From: Centrapalus pauciflorus
Lineage: Eukaryota; Streptophyta; Magnoliopsida; Asterales; Asteraceae
DNA length: 64,000 bases
Reading direction: 5' to 3'
NCBI GenBank assembly: GCA_020465985.1
Contig: JAANYP010002662.1
Location: forward strand, 62,001-126,000
Both the position numbers and the translations under genes were made by a program. Below, piece by piece: positions 48,830 through 59,899 of the stretch; position 1 is the stretch's first letter; each line of letters opens with the position of its first letter. The notes under the pieces are model-generated. The model saw only the letters and a program-made list of their open reading frames with translations, was not told where the DNA came from and ran no database searches.

Positions 48830-50299
48830 ATGCCGCCAAAGAGAGCTATGAACACCGCCGAGATAGAATAATTGGTCGCACAACGAGTGGCAACAACTAT
48901 AGCCACCTATGAAACCAACAGAAATAGCACCGCAAACGGCGACGGAGGTGCTAGTCGCACCACGGGAGGATCTGATTCAACCCAGAAAGTGTGTGGAATC
49001 AAGGGATTCTTAAGTTGTAAGCGTCAATACTTTAACGGAACTGAACGTGCTGTCGGACTAGTTCACTGGTTCGAGAAACTGGAGTCGGTGTTTCATGTTA
49101 GTGGTTGCATCGAGGATGAGAAGGTCAAGTTCGCCACCTACACTCTTCAAGATGGTGCCTTGACATGGTGGAACTCATATGCCCAGTCTGTGGGAATTGA
49201 TACAGCTTACCAACTCGCCTGGGCCGAGTTAAAGCAAATGATGACCGACGAGTATTGCCCGAGAAATGAACTACAAAAGATGGAGTCCGAGTTTTGGAAT
49301 CTGGCTATGAAGGGAACGGATGTAGCTGGGTACACCAACCATTTTCATGAGTTGAGTCTACTATGCCGACAGATGGTCACTCCGGAATATAAGAAAATTG
49401 AGCGCTACATTTGGGGACTCGCCCCCCAAATCCAAGGAAATGTTACCGCATCCAACCCAACTACTATCCAGAGCGCCATTCGAATGGCGAATAATTTGAT
49501 GGACCAAGTGGCCCGAAGGAACGAGGCCAAAGCTGGGGAAAACAAGAGGAAGTGGGAAGATAGATCAGGGAAAGGTTCGGGATCACAGACCAAAAAGGCC
49601 GAAACCATCAAAGCCTTTGTCGCCGGAGCTGAGTCTAGGAAGGGCTATACCGACACTAAACCATGGTGTAACCAATGCACCTACCATCACGTAGGTCCCT
49701 GTCCAACCCCTTGCGGGAAGTGTAAGAAGCTTAGTCATCTGACCCAAGACTGTAAGTTCAATGCCAACGGAGGCAGCAACGACACGCAAAGGAGCTGCTT
49801 CGAATGTGGGAACACTGGGCATTTCAAGAAGGATTGCCCCAAGAATAGGAACAATGGTGGAGCTCAAGGGAGAGCTTTTGTATTGGGAGCAGGTGACGCT
49901 CGTCAAGATCCCAACGTAGTAACGGGTACATTCCTTCTTAATGATATGTATGCTTATGTGGTATTTGATACTGGGGCTGATAGAAGTTTTATATATGCTA
50001 AGTTTAGTGAACAACTGAATGCCACTCTTTCCCCATTAGAAAATGCTTATGCCGTAGAATTAGCGGACGGAAAGTTGTTTGAAGCGAATAGTGTAATTAA
50101 GGAGTGCACACTAAAATTGGCAGATTATCCCTTTAAAATAAACTTGATGCCTATTGAACTCGGAAGCTTTGATGTAGTTATTGGTATGGATTGGTTGTCG
50201 GACAACCATTCCGAAATCTTATGTGGTAAGAAGGTCGTAAGAATACCACTTAAGAAAAAGAAAGTCCTCACAGTCCAAGGAGAAAGAGAGAATCACTAG
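48830..50299 (+). pseudogene. Element D gag-protease
   Basis: ATGCCGCCAAAGAGAGC at 48830 is the natural start. A TAA at 48869 comes 13 codons in, after which the frame is open to TAG at 50297. The gag core has YFNGTERAVGLVHWFEKLES, GALTWWNSYA and MTDEYCPRNELQKMESEFWN. Zinc knuckles are CGKCKKLSHLTQDC and CFECGNTGHFKKDC (about 49710-49840), protease VVFDTGADRSFIYAKF near 49960 and the closing GMDWLSDNHSEILCGKKVVR. No frameshift. Confidence 0.9.
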
Positions 50300-51583
50300 T
50301 TGAACGTCATCTCGGGTCTAAGAACGCTGAAATGCCTTCGAAGAGGTTGTCATGCAGTGTTAGTTCAGCTAGTAGAAAAGGAATCGAAGGAGAAGCGACT
50401 TGAAGAACTCCCGGTAGTTCGTGACTACCCAAAAGTCTTTCCTGAAGACTTGCCTGGACTTCCACCATCTAGGCAATTAGAATTTCATATTGACTTGGTG
50501 CCTGGAGCTGCACCTGTCGCACAAGCACCCTACCGATTGGCACCGTCAGAGATGCAGGAGATCTCCAATCAGTTGCAAGAACTATTGGAGAAAGGATTCA
50601 TCCGACCAAGTTCCTCACCTTGGGGAGCTCCGGTCTTGTTTGTCAAAAAGAAGGACGGATCCTTTAGGATGTGCATCGATTATCGAGAGCTGAACAAGTT
50701 AACGATCAAATATCGGTACCCTCTTCCCAGAATCAACGACTTATTCGATCAACTCCAAGGATCTAGTTTTTACTCTAAGATTGATCTACGATCCGGTTAT
50801 CACCAAGTAAAAGTTCGGGAAGAAGATATACCCAAGAAAGTGTTCAGAACTCGTTATGGACATTACGAATTTTAAGTGATGCCATTCGGTTTGACCAACG
50901 CACCAGCCGTATTCATGGATCTTATGAATCGAGTGTGTAAACCGTATTTGGACAAATTCGTAATAGTGTTCATAGACGATATCCTTATCTATTCCAAAAA
51001 TAAGGAGGAGCATGAGCAGCATTTAATGTTGATTTTGGAGCTTCTAGAGAAAGAACAGTTGTACGCCAAATTCTCTAAGTGTGAATTTTGGTTACGAGAG
51101 GTCAAATTCCTAGGGCATGTGATAAATATCCAAGGGATTCAAGTAGACCCATCAAAAATCGAGGCCATTAAGAATTGGGCAACTCCTAGGACTCCCACTG
51201 AAATCCATCAGTTCTTAGGTCTTTCTGGTTATTATAGGCGATTCATAGAAAATTTCTCGAAGATAGCTGGTTCTTTAACGGAATTGACTCGGAAGGACAT
51301 AAAGTACAACTGGGGTGAAGATCAGGAAATGGCATTCCGACTGTTGAAGCAAAGGTTGTGTAGTGCACATATTCTGTCCCTATCGGAAGGAATAGAAGAT
51401 TTTATCATTTACCGCGATGCCTCACACAACGGATTGGGTTGTGTGTTAATGCAAAGAGACAAGGTTATCGCTTATGCATCGCGACAACTTAAAGTTCATG
51501 AGGTAAACTACACGACTCACGACCTGGAGCTTGGAGCTGTGGTGTTTGCTCTCAAGATATGGAGACACTACCTTTTGGTCATA
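50300..51583 (+). pseudogene. Element D reverse transcriptase and partial RNase H
   Basis: Same frame as gag. VFPEDLPGLPPSRQLEFHID, GFIRPSSSPWGAPVLFVKKK, SKIDLRSGYHQVKV, a TAA at 50873 (inside YEF-VMPFG), FIDDILIYSKN with both aspartates intact, LGLSGYYRRFIENFSKIA, then RNase H YRDASHNGLGCVLMQRDKVI and YTTHDLELGAVVFALKIWRH. Coding match ends at about 51580; VIHLS and the stop that follow are foreign. Confidence 0.9.
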
Positions 51584-51971
51584 CATCTAAGTTAGTTACA
51601 CATGTGATATTTTCTTGTTTATTTTATAAGCTGTTAGGATTTCCTTCATGTATTATGCCTAACAACATATCAGACAAGAATGTGTATATCACTTAGAATT
51701 TATGGTGCATTATGTGTGAATGCTCAACACTTAGAGTTTGTTTAGACGGTGCTAATTTTCGTCACTTTGAACCTATGATTCTAAGACTTAACTCATTTTT
51801 CGATATTATTTTTTTTTTGAAATTTTTATGGTTTTCTCTCTTTTTTATTTTGTTTTTCACTTTTAAGAAAAATAAGTTGATAAACTTACCTACTAACTTA
51901 CTATAAGAAGAAATAAAATCTACTAAACCACTAACTTACTTTAAAAAGAAAGAAAAACTACTAAGGTCACG
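51584..51971 (-). other. 3' non-coding remnant of the reverse copia
   Basis: T-rich, no ORF, directly after the pol stop in element orientation. SIRE-like elements have a long region between pol and the 3' LTR; no env-like ORF is visible in this piece. Confidence 0.5.
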
Positions 51972-53603
51972 TTACTCTGGATTACGCATGCCATTTAGTT
52001 GAACTAACAACTCAAAGCGTGACTTATCAAGTGCTTTAGTGAATAAATCTGCATTATTGTCTTCCGTTGCAACTTTTACCAGTTTTATCAAATTCTTTTC
52101 AGCATAATCACGTATGAAATGATGTCTTATGTCTATGTGCTTTTTTTTACTGTGTTTAACTGGATTATTGGTTATAGCAATTGTTGACTGATTATCTATC
52201 CTAATGGGAGTGTGGGTATAAGTCAAACCGTAATCCCGCAATTGTTGTTGGATCCACAGAACCTGTGAACAGCAGCTACATACTCGGCCTCGCACGTTGA
52301 TACGGCTATTGAAGTTTGTTTCTTGCTTTGCCAGGATACGAGCCTCCCTCCAAGGAACTGGCAACCTCCAGTTGTTGATTTCCGGTTCAAGCTACGTCCA
52401 CCATAGTCAGAGTCTGTGTATGCCTCCAATTCCAGATCTCCATCAGCATGATACCAAAGTCCCAGCTTCGGTTTCGACTTTATGTATCTCAGAATTCGCT
52501 TCACGGCTTTCATATGCATCTCCTTTGGATTTGCTTGAAACCTAGCACAAATACACATAGCAAACATAATGTCAGGTCTAGAAGCAGTTAAATACATAAG
52601 TGACCCGATCATGGCCCGATATAATGTCGGATCCACATCAGTATCACTTTCTGTACCCGATACAAGATTGTGATTCACTTGAATCGGAGTACTAAAGTGT
52701 GCGGTCAACTTTGTTCCTTCCATCCCGAAGCATTCCAAAATGTCGTAGACATACTTCGTCTAATGGATAAACATTCCTTCTTTCCTTTGTTCAACTTGTA
52801 AACTAAGAAAGAAAATCAGCTCTCCCATAGCACTCATCTCAAACTTTGACTTCATGACATTCTCAAAGTCTTTACACATCTGCTCGTTTGACGATCCGAA
52901 AATGATGTCGTCCACATACACTTGTACTAAGATAATGTCTTTTCCTATTCTTTTCATGAACAATGTACTATCAATTCTCCCTCTCTCAAACCCATTGTCT
53001 AAAAGATGAGTTGACAGCGTCTCATACCAAGCCCTTGGTGCCTGATGTTATCCAAACAGAGCCTTATCAAGGCGATATACTCTGTCGGGAAACTTTGGAT
53101 CAGTAAACCCAGGCGGTTGTTCGACGTATACCAATTCCTTCACCTTGCCGTACAGGAATGCACTCTTAACGTCGAGTTGATATAGTTTAAACCCTTTGAC
53201 GGACGCGAAAGCTAGAACCAAACGAATTGCCTCAAGCCTCGCCACTGGTGCAAACACTTCGTTATAATCAATTCCTTCTTCTTGGTTGAACCCTTTTACC
53301 ATGAGTCTTGCCTTGTTGCGAGTAACTATACCCCGATCGTCTCTTTTGCACTTAAAGACCCATTTGGTCCTTATTGCAACTTCTCCTCGAGGTAACGGCA
53401 CTAACTCCCACACTTCAAGCTTTCTGAACTGTGACTGTTATCTTGCATGGCTTCAACCCAAGAATTATCTTTCAGTGCCATTTGCACATTCTTTGGCTCT
53501 ACTTGCGAGATAAAACACAAGTATAAACACGTGTGAAAGGCCATGGATTCGTTGATCATCGATAACATCACCGTGTTATTATTCACACTACTCCTAGTTC
53601 TCA
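51972..53603 (-). pseudogene. Reverse copia RT and RNase H, broken
   Basis: In three frames: ALKDNSWVEAMQ, then WELVPLPRGEVAIRTKWVFK, KARLMVKGFNQEEGIDYNEV, FAPVARLEAIRLVLAFA, LYQLDVKSAFLYG, a stop in ALFG-HQAP near 53047, QVYVDDIIFGSSN intact, another stop at 52760, then SLMYLTASRPDIMFA, MKAVKRILRYIKSKPKLGLW, YTDSDYGG, STCEAEYVA, and in the last frame KHIDIRHHFIRDYAEK and DLFTKALD. Frameshifts lie near 53420 and 52270. Confidence 0.88.
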
Positions 53604-55340
53604 CACCGGTATTTGGATTCCCTATGATACTCTCAATTGGATGATCCTTGTTTATCCTTGATGTCTCAATCTCATCGACCCGAAGATTATCTCCTAAATT
53701 TGATCCTATTTCACCTAACGGGGGTACGACTTCAGACGGTATATTCTCTTCCTCATGATCACTATCCTTGGAGTTAGAATTCTTCGTCTGATTCTCATTC
53801 GTAGGTAATTCAGATTCATTCTCTGTTGTAGACCCATCTTCTGTCGTTGTAGGCTCAAATGTTGATGGAAAGCTTGATTTTGGAAAACCTTGGTACTCAT
53901 TATAAGGTTTAATGATGAGAAGTCATTTTCCACTGTACCTGCACTTCCACTAAACGGTATGTTAAATGATTCAAACAAAGAGTCGTAATCAAATAACCAT
54001 TCCGGACCAGTTTGGGGTTCATGTGAATAACTTGTAACGTCAATGTTAAACACAATCTCAACTGTACCGTTTGTTTTGTTAAAAACCCTTTTGTTTGGTG
54101 AGTTAGGAACATAACCTAGGAAATATCCTTCATCATCCTTTTCACTAAACTTAGGTTGATGTTTTGTTTTCAATAAAGTACACGGTACCCCAAACGGTTC
54201 AATGCCAGTTAAATTTGGTGGTCTGTTATTCAGAACTTCATAACAGGTTTTGTTCAGTGATTTGACAGTAAGGACCCAGTTAAAAACGTTGCAAGCGGTA
54301 TTCACTGTCTCCCCCCCCCCCCAAAACATGGTAGGAAGCTTTGAATCTGAGAGCATTGTCCTTGCTGCCTCAATCAAAGTCATGTTCTTACGTTCTGCCA
54401 CCCCATTTTGTTGTGGCTCATAACGTGCACTAAATTGATGTACTATGCCTTTAGATAGGCAATATACACCAATTACAGTGTTTTTAAATTTTGTTCTGTT
54501 ATCACTCCTGATACGTTTTACCCTTGTCCCGTATGAGTTCTCGACTTGGTCTAAGAACCCAATCAGCTTTCCTGCTGTTTCGTTCTTTGTACGTAAAAAG
54601 AAAACCCAAGAGAAACGTGAGTAATCATCAGTGATAACTAAACAATACCAACTACCACCTATACTCCTTTTGTTGATTGGACTGAAGAGATCCATATGCA
54701 GCAAATCGAAGGTGGAAGCTATCGAGTTCTGAGTCTTTGACTTGTGTGTCTTCTTGTGTTGTTTTCCATTCTTGCACGGGACACACTTGTCATCGAACTG
54801 AAAACTCTTCAGTGAAACACCTTGCACCAGACCATGTTTAGTGATGTAATTCATTTTCCTTAGGTGCAAGTTTGCCATGCGTCTGTGCCATAGAATAGAT
54901 TCTGATTCTGAGGCTTTGATAGTAGACAAATTGTTCCCATCGAAGAGTCTGATGTCCATCATGTATAGATCATTCTTCCTTGGGGCTCTCATCATGATCC
55001 ACTCTTTAGGTATTTTGAATCCCGTCTTCAGCACTAACGCTTCAGTTTCAGCAAAGATTACAGAATTCTTCTTATCACAAATCTGAGATACATTAATGAG
55101 ATTGCGATCAAGTTTATCAACATGGTAAACTTGATAAAGTGCGATTGTCCCATTAGTGACCACTCCTGTTCCTGTGATATGACCTCCCTTGTTCCCAGCG
55201 AATGATACGAATCCCTTATTCCCTCCCTTGAAGTCTGTGAGTAGACTCCTTTCCCCAGTCATGTGACGAGAGCAACCACTGTCGACAAACCATTTGTTAT
55301 TTAGACCTGTAGTTAGCACCTGCACATGGAAGAAAGCAAG
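53604..55340 (-). pseudogene. Reverse copia protease and integrase, broken
   Basis: NNKWFVDSGCSRHMTG (protease), LWHRRMANLHLRKMNYIT (pre-integrase), CVPCKNGKQHKKTHKS, LLHMDLFSPI, SDNRTKFKN where the usual DNGTEF is altered, and YEPQQNGVAERKNMTLIEAA (catalytic Glu kept). A run of twelve C at 54311-54322 encodes FWGGGET in place of the family's shorter FWAEAV-like segment. The frame shifts near 53905 into the serine/threonine/acid-rich linker before RT. Confidence 0.85.
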
Positions 55341-56942
55341 TTAGTTATCACGGGGAACCCAAGCCATGACTGACTTGGTAATATCATTCTCATCCACATA
55401 TGTGAACTCCTTCAAATACCCATCTCTCCTTTCAGGTGACTTGGTTTTTTGATTGAGAACCTGTTGTGGTGCTGAGTTATTAAGCTTCACTCTTGGCCTT
55501 TGGGTTGGCATTTGCTGTTGAGCCCTTGAATAGTTTCTATTATAAGGCATTTCAGTTTGATATCCATGGGCTCTACCTAGTGTCTGTTGTCTTTGAGGAG
55601 TATGACGCCTGACTGGAGTGTAAGTCCTTCTAGGTGTTTTACTCCTATAGGTTTGTTGTGGTCCTGACCTAGACTGACTAGTAACTCTATTCGGAGAATT
55701 AGTCCTAATCACTTCTTGTTGTCTGACTGACACCGGTATTTGTTTGACAGGTATCCTAGGTGTTGCACTCACAATCTTCTCTATATGTTGAGAACTAATA
55801 GTGCTGGAAATACTAGGTACTATTCTTTGTTGTTCTTGCTTTCCTACAGTAGGTCTATACTCTGGTTTAGAGGGTGTAGACTCCACTTTCTTATAAGGAC
55901 AACTAGAAGCAACATGTCCCTTCTCGTGACATCTAAAGCATGACATCTTATCAATCGACTTCTTATAAGTGCCCTTTGATTTAGGTGTCTCACTAGTGTC
56001 ATTCTCTTTCATTTCAATTACAGTGATTACTTCCTCTTGCTGCTTATTAATTTCAGGTTTTGCTTCTCCTTGTATAGTGTCACTAGTAGACTGCATAAAC
56101 TTGACTTCCTTAATCTTAGAGGTAGTATTAGACACCTTAGTTGACTTATCCTTTTCAGATTCAGTTCCAGTTGCTACCTCTGGTTCGACCGGTTCATCAG
56201 TTTTATCCTGAGGTTGAGGCACATAATTATTGTTGAAAGGTGGAGAACTCTCTTGATAACCTAATTCAACTGGTTTCTTAGACTTCCGTTGAGCTTCTAA
56301 GATTTTTCCTAGGTTTAGAGATGAATTCCTAAACTTTTCAAGCTTACTATTTACCTCAACAACCTTAACTCTTGATTCTGCTAGTTCTACATCCTTAATG
56401 GTAAGTTCTTTGGTTAAAGCTTCAACATGCTCATACATAAGTTCTATCCTGACACATTGTTCACTTAATTTGTCTTTTAGAACTATGAGATCCTGAGCAT
56501 CTGCTTTCAACTTATTCCTTAGATCTTCCTTAATATCTAGAAGACTAGCGTTATCTTATTTTAACGATTGTACTTGAGCTGTTTACGAGTTATGTGTTTC
56601 TAGAACTAGATTTAATCTATCATTTAAAGTAACACTTAAAACACATAAATCATGGAATGTAGAAAAGTTTAGAGTTACCTTTTTGTGATCCGATTCCACG
56701 TTAGCCATTTTAGCATAAAACTCCAAAATGGACTGATTCTCTGACTTTTCCACCATCAAAGGACTTGTATCGTTCTGCTTGGTGTCCTCTGCAACTTCTT
56801 TAGCTCTGTCATCCCCAGTCTCAGTTACTTCAGCCATAAAGGCTCTAGCATTCGACTCCGGATTAGTACTCCAATCATACGTTCCATCAAGCTGTCTGTT
56901 AGATGACACATTTGTTAACAGACCAGCGATGGTTGCTTGATT
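55341..56942 (-). pseudogene. Reverse copia gag, C-terminal half with second zinc knuckle
   Basis: Continues the gag frame through stops at 56943, 56583 and about 56556, ending with TAA at 55341. It has a lysine/glutamate coiled-coil-like stretch (LKDKLSEQCVRIELMYEHVE, ALTKELTIKDVELAESRVKV), a zinc knuckle CFRCHEKGHVASSCP near 55950-55905, then a basic Ser/Thr/Arg/Gln tail with many SRSGPQQTYRSK-like words and DENDITKSVMAWVPRDN. Gag and protease share one frame, so a single polyprotein was encoded. Confidence 0.82.
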
Positions 56943-58211
56943 TCAAGAACCACCAGATTGATATCTTCCTTGAGTCTGATTCTGATTGTTCTCTACTTTG
57001 GGTCTTTGACACTCTCTTGCAAAGTGTCCCAATCCTTGGCAATTGTAACACTTAACCTTTGATTTGTCAAATCCAACCTTGCTATTGCCTACATTCAGAT
57101 TTATCCCTGTTCTCTTCATGAACCGCTTGACCCTCTGAGTCACCATGGCCAGTTGCCATTGCAGGTCCATTTCCTCTAAGTCATCAGGATCAACCTGATC
57201 GTAGTCTTCTTCCCATAACGCGGGATCATTTATCTTCCCTTGAGCGCAATTGTCGTACGCTGCGACAAATGAAGCTAAAAGATTCAGATGATCTTCAGCC
57301 GATTTTGCGCTCATTGGCATCTTTGTGTATCCTTGAGATGTAGACACTGAATGAGTTGGTTTTTCTTCTGGTTTAGAAAACCCTAAGAATGCCCTGCTAC
57401 TAGATTCCTCTGTCTCCACTGGAATAGATTCTTCTCCAGAGAAGAATGTTGTGGCCCCCGACTTCAGTTCACCAGTAATTGACTGTTTTGACTTTCCAAA
57501 ATACATTTCTAGATTTTGAACCTGTTCAAACTCCTGTTCTTTCTTCTGTAACTTCAAGTTATAAGCCCTCAGCGTTCCAATTACACCTTCAAGAGTGAGA
57601 GTCTCGAACTTCTCTTCATCATGCTTTATTAACGCTGTGTACATCTCCCACTTCGCCGGTAAAGCATCTAGAAGCTTTTCGATCTTCTCGGTCTCTTGAT
57701 AGTCAACATTATGATTGTCAAGCTCAGTTAATAGATGATAGAATCTAGTGATTGTTTCATCTAACATCTCATTCTTCAATGCCTTGAAAATAGCGAATTG
57801 TTGTTTAAGCATCTCAGTTCTTCCCTTGCGAACCCTTGGATTTCCCTCACACCTCTTCTCTAGAGCATCCCATAGCTCTTTAGAAGTCCTATGATTTCGT
57901 AAAGTGTGTAGAATTTCTTGAGGAAACTCCATACGGATAATTGAGAAAGCTCGGTTCTCGGCCTCATAAAGTTTCTTGTCATCATCTTTCATATTCTGAT
58001 ACGTTAAAAAGCTTTGTCGGCCCTCTAACTCTTGCGTAGGAGGAATATATCCCTCGTCGATGCAAATCCAGATACGCATGTCGTTAAATCGAGCAAAATC
58101 AACAAACCTATCCTTCCACAAATAGTAGTCCTCCACTTTCATCAGCTTTGGCGAAGAATTTGCTTTGCCGACCTCGTGGTCCATTTCTATAAATTTTTGC
58201 AAACTCGACAT
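56943..58211 (-). pseudogene. Reverse copia gag, N-terminal half (422 codons)
   Basis: Start ATG at 58211 (MSSLQKFIEMDHEVGKA). The UBN2-type gag follows: YYLWKDRFVDFARFNDMRIW, CIDEGYIPP, LRNHRTSKELWDALEKRCEG, MLDETITRFYHLLTELD, EKIEKLLDALPAKWEMY and TLTLEGVIGTLRAY. An acidic segment (EEDYDQVDPDDLEEMDLQWQ) precedes the first zinc knuckle CYNCQGLGHFARECQ. TGA at 56943 ends it. The plus-strand copia at 63679 starts with the same protein sequence, about 85% identical by eye. Confidence 0.88.
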
Positions 58212-58817
58212 TCTTTCTAAACTTTTTGTTTTCGAACTTAAACAATTTAATTTAAAAATTAACTTAAAATAAACCCTTCGAACTTAGGTAAGTTTGAATA
58301 AATTTAATTTTAAATTCGTTTAAAAATTAAATTCGAATTTCTTTAAGTTCGAACTCAACAAGTTCGAATGACTGCAAGTTCAAGAAAACCCTAGAAATTC
58401 TGACAAATTTGAACCTCTGACAAATTCGAAGAAACCCTAAATTTCTGACAAGTTCGAATCTGGCAATTTCGATTCTGACAAGTTCGAACCTCAGCTAAAT
58501 TCGAATGAAGCCCTAACTTAAGTTCGTGAGGAGCGTATTCTGACAAGTTCGAATGAACCCTAATACCACCTTAAGTTCGAGCGCCGCAAGTTCGAGAAAC
58601 GTCCAAAAATTTGATTTTTTCAAGTTTTCAAATCAAACCAATGTTTTTAATATTAAAAACAATGATTTCGACTGAAAAAGTGAACTAATATGAATTTTCC
58701 TCCATTACCTTGCTTGTAGAACTCAAAAAACTATGAAAAACGTGATTTTTCCGGTAATAACGTCAAGAAACCAAGAATGTTTAGATGAACGCGAAGAACA
58801 TGATGAACACTCTTTTT
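58212..58817 (-). other. Leader of reverse copia, dense in TTCGAA words
   Basis: No ORF. About nine TTCGAA hexamers and several AAGTTCGTG/AAGTTCGAG variants fall between 58278 and 58610, mostly as AAGTTCGAA, half of the palindrome AAGTTCGAACTT. Confidence 0.85.
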
Positions 58818-58832
58818 TGCTCTGATACCACT
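58818..58832 (-). other. Primer-binding site of reverse copia
   Basis: TGCTCTGATACCACT on the plus strand, reverse complement of AGTGGTATCAGAGCA, next to the LTR end. Confidence 0.9.
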
Positions 58833-59450
58833 TGTAAGGTCACCTACCTACGGACCTGATCTTGACGCGACACCTTCCAACGAGTGCGGAATCCTCGTTA
58901 GGGGTTTAACGGATCGATCACACACACGAAAACCGGAGACTAACACAATGATAGACGTCACGACGAACGACCCGACACGTGTATACCAAACGACTCTCTG
59001 AAATCGCTTCTAGTTCATACGTGCACTCTTACAAACTCTGAAACACGTATTTCTCCATATGTCTTTCACCTCAGCTATCAAAATCGTCTGCAGTTAGATT
59101 CTCTGAGCTTCGGATGCTCTGTTTGCTCTCAAGCTCGACAGAACTTCTGATCCTTCAAAGATACTGAATTCACAATGATAAGTTCATTATATAACCCTTA
59201 AGTTCGTGCATGACGCTCCTCCACGAACTTAGCCTCCTTAAGTTCGTGACCTTCTTAAGAACTTATTCTCATAAGAACTTAAGCTCCATAAGTTCGTGAC
59301 CTCCTTAAGAACTTATTCTCATAAGAACTTAGGCTCCATAAATTCGTGACCTCCTCAAGAACTTATTTTCATAAGTTCTTGAGCCTATGCCTTAAGAACT
59401 TATTCTCATGAACTTAGGGGACCGAAGTTCATGGCCTATGCCTTAAGAAC
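58833..59450 (-). repeat. 5' LTR of reverse copia (618 bp, start missing)
   Basis: On the plus strand begins TGTAAGGTCACC (reverse complement of the LTR end) and carries CAACGAGTGCGGAATCCTCG, shared with the LTR at 62303-62965. It contains a repeated GACCTCCTTAAGAACTTATT-type array at 59240-59450. It abuts a second LTR instead of ending with the reverse of TGTTGG. Confidence 0.82.
59240..59450. repeat. AAGTTCGTGACC / TTAAGAACTT tandem array
   Basis: A unit of about 54 bp (GTTCGTGACCTCCTTAAGAA then CTTATTCTCATAAGAACTTA) occurs three to four times. TAAGAACTTA-like words and AAGTTC words are again short inverted repeats. Confidence 0.8.
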
Positions 59451-59870
59451 TGTAAGGTCACCTACCTACGGATCTGATCTTGACGTGATACCTTCCAACG
59501 AGTGCGGAATCCTCGTTAGGGGCTTAACAGATCCATCACACACACGGAAACCGAAGACCAACACAATGATAGACGTCACGACGAACGACCCCACACATGT
59601 ATCTCTCCGAAACGGCTCTCTGAAATCTTCACAAGTTCGTAGTGCACAATACAAGCTCTGGAAACTAATCTCTGCAAAAGTCACTAATAAAAAAAGATTA
59701 ATTCTTAATTATTGAGCTTAAGTTCGAACTTAGCTCAGACAAGTTCGTTCAGGCCCAAGCCCACGAACTTGTCCACTACATGTTCGAACTTAGCTCCTAC
59801 TAAGTTCAAACCCTAGCCTATGAACTTATTCTTGAACTTGTCTTTGAACTTGTCCATTTATTTCATGGCA
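59451..59870 (-). repeat. Second adjacent LTR of the same copia family, truncated
   Basis: TGTAAGGTCACC starts again at 59451 and follows the previous LTR closely for 150 bases (CAACGAGTGCGGAATCCTCG, CACACACGGAAACC, ATGATAGACGTCACGACGAA), then diverges. AAGTTCGAACTTAGCTC words continue to about 59850. Its start is lost at the mitochondrial-like segment. Confidence 0.75.
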
Positions 59871-59899
59871 TGGCTACATGTGCCCTTTGGATTTGATGG

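Larger units (their letters stand above)
51584..58832 (-). mobile_element. SIRE-like Ty1/copia element (reverse), inactive, 3'-truncated
   Basis: In element orientation: 5' LTR (59450-58833), primer site, leader, large gag, protease, integrase, RT and RNase H, then about 390 bp of 3' non-coding sequence. It ends at 51584 without polypurine tract or 3' LTR. The long gag with two zinc knuckles and copia domain order suggest SIRE/Maximus; lineage is by resemblance. Confidence 0.85.
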
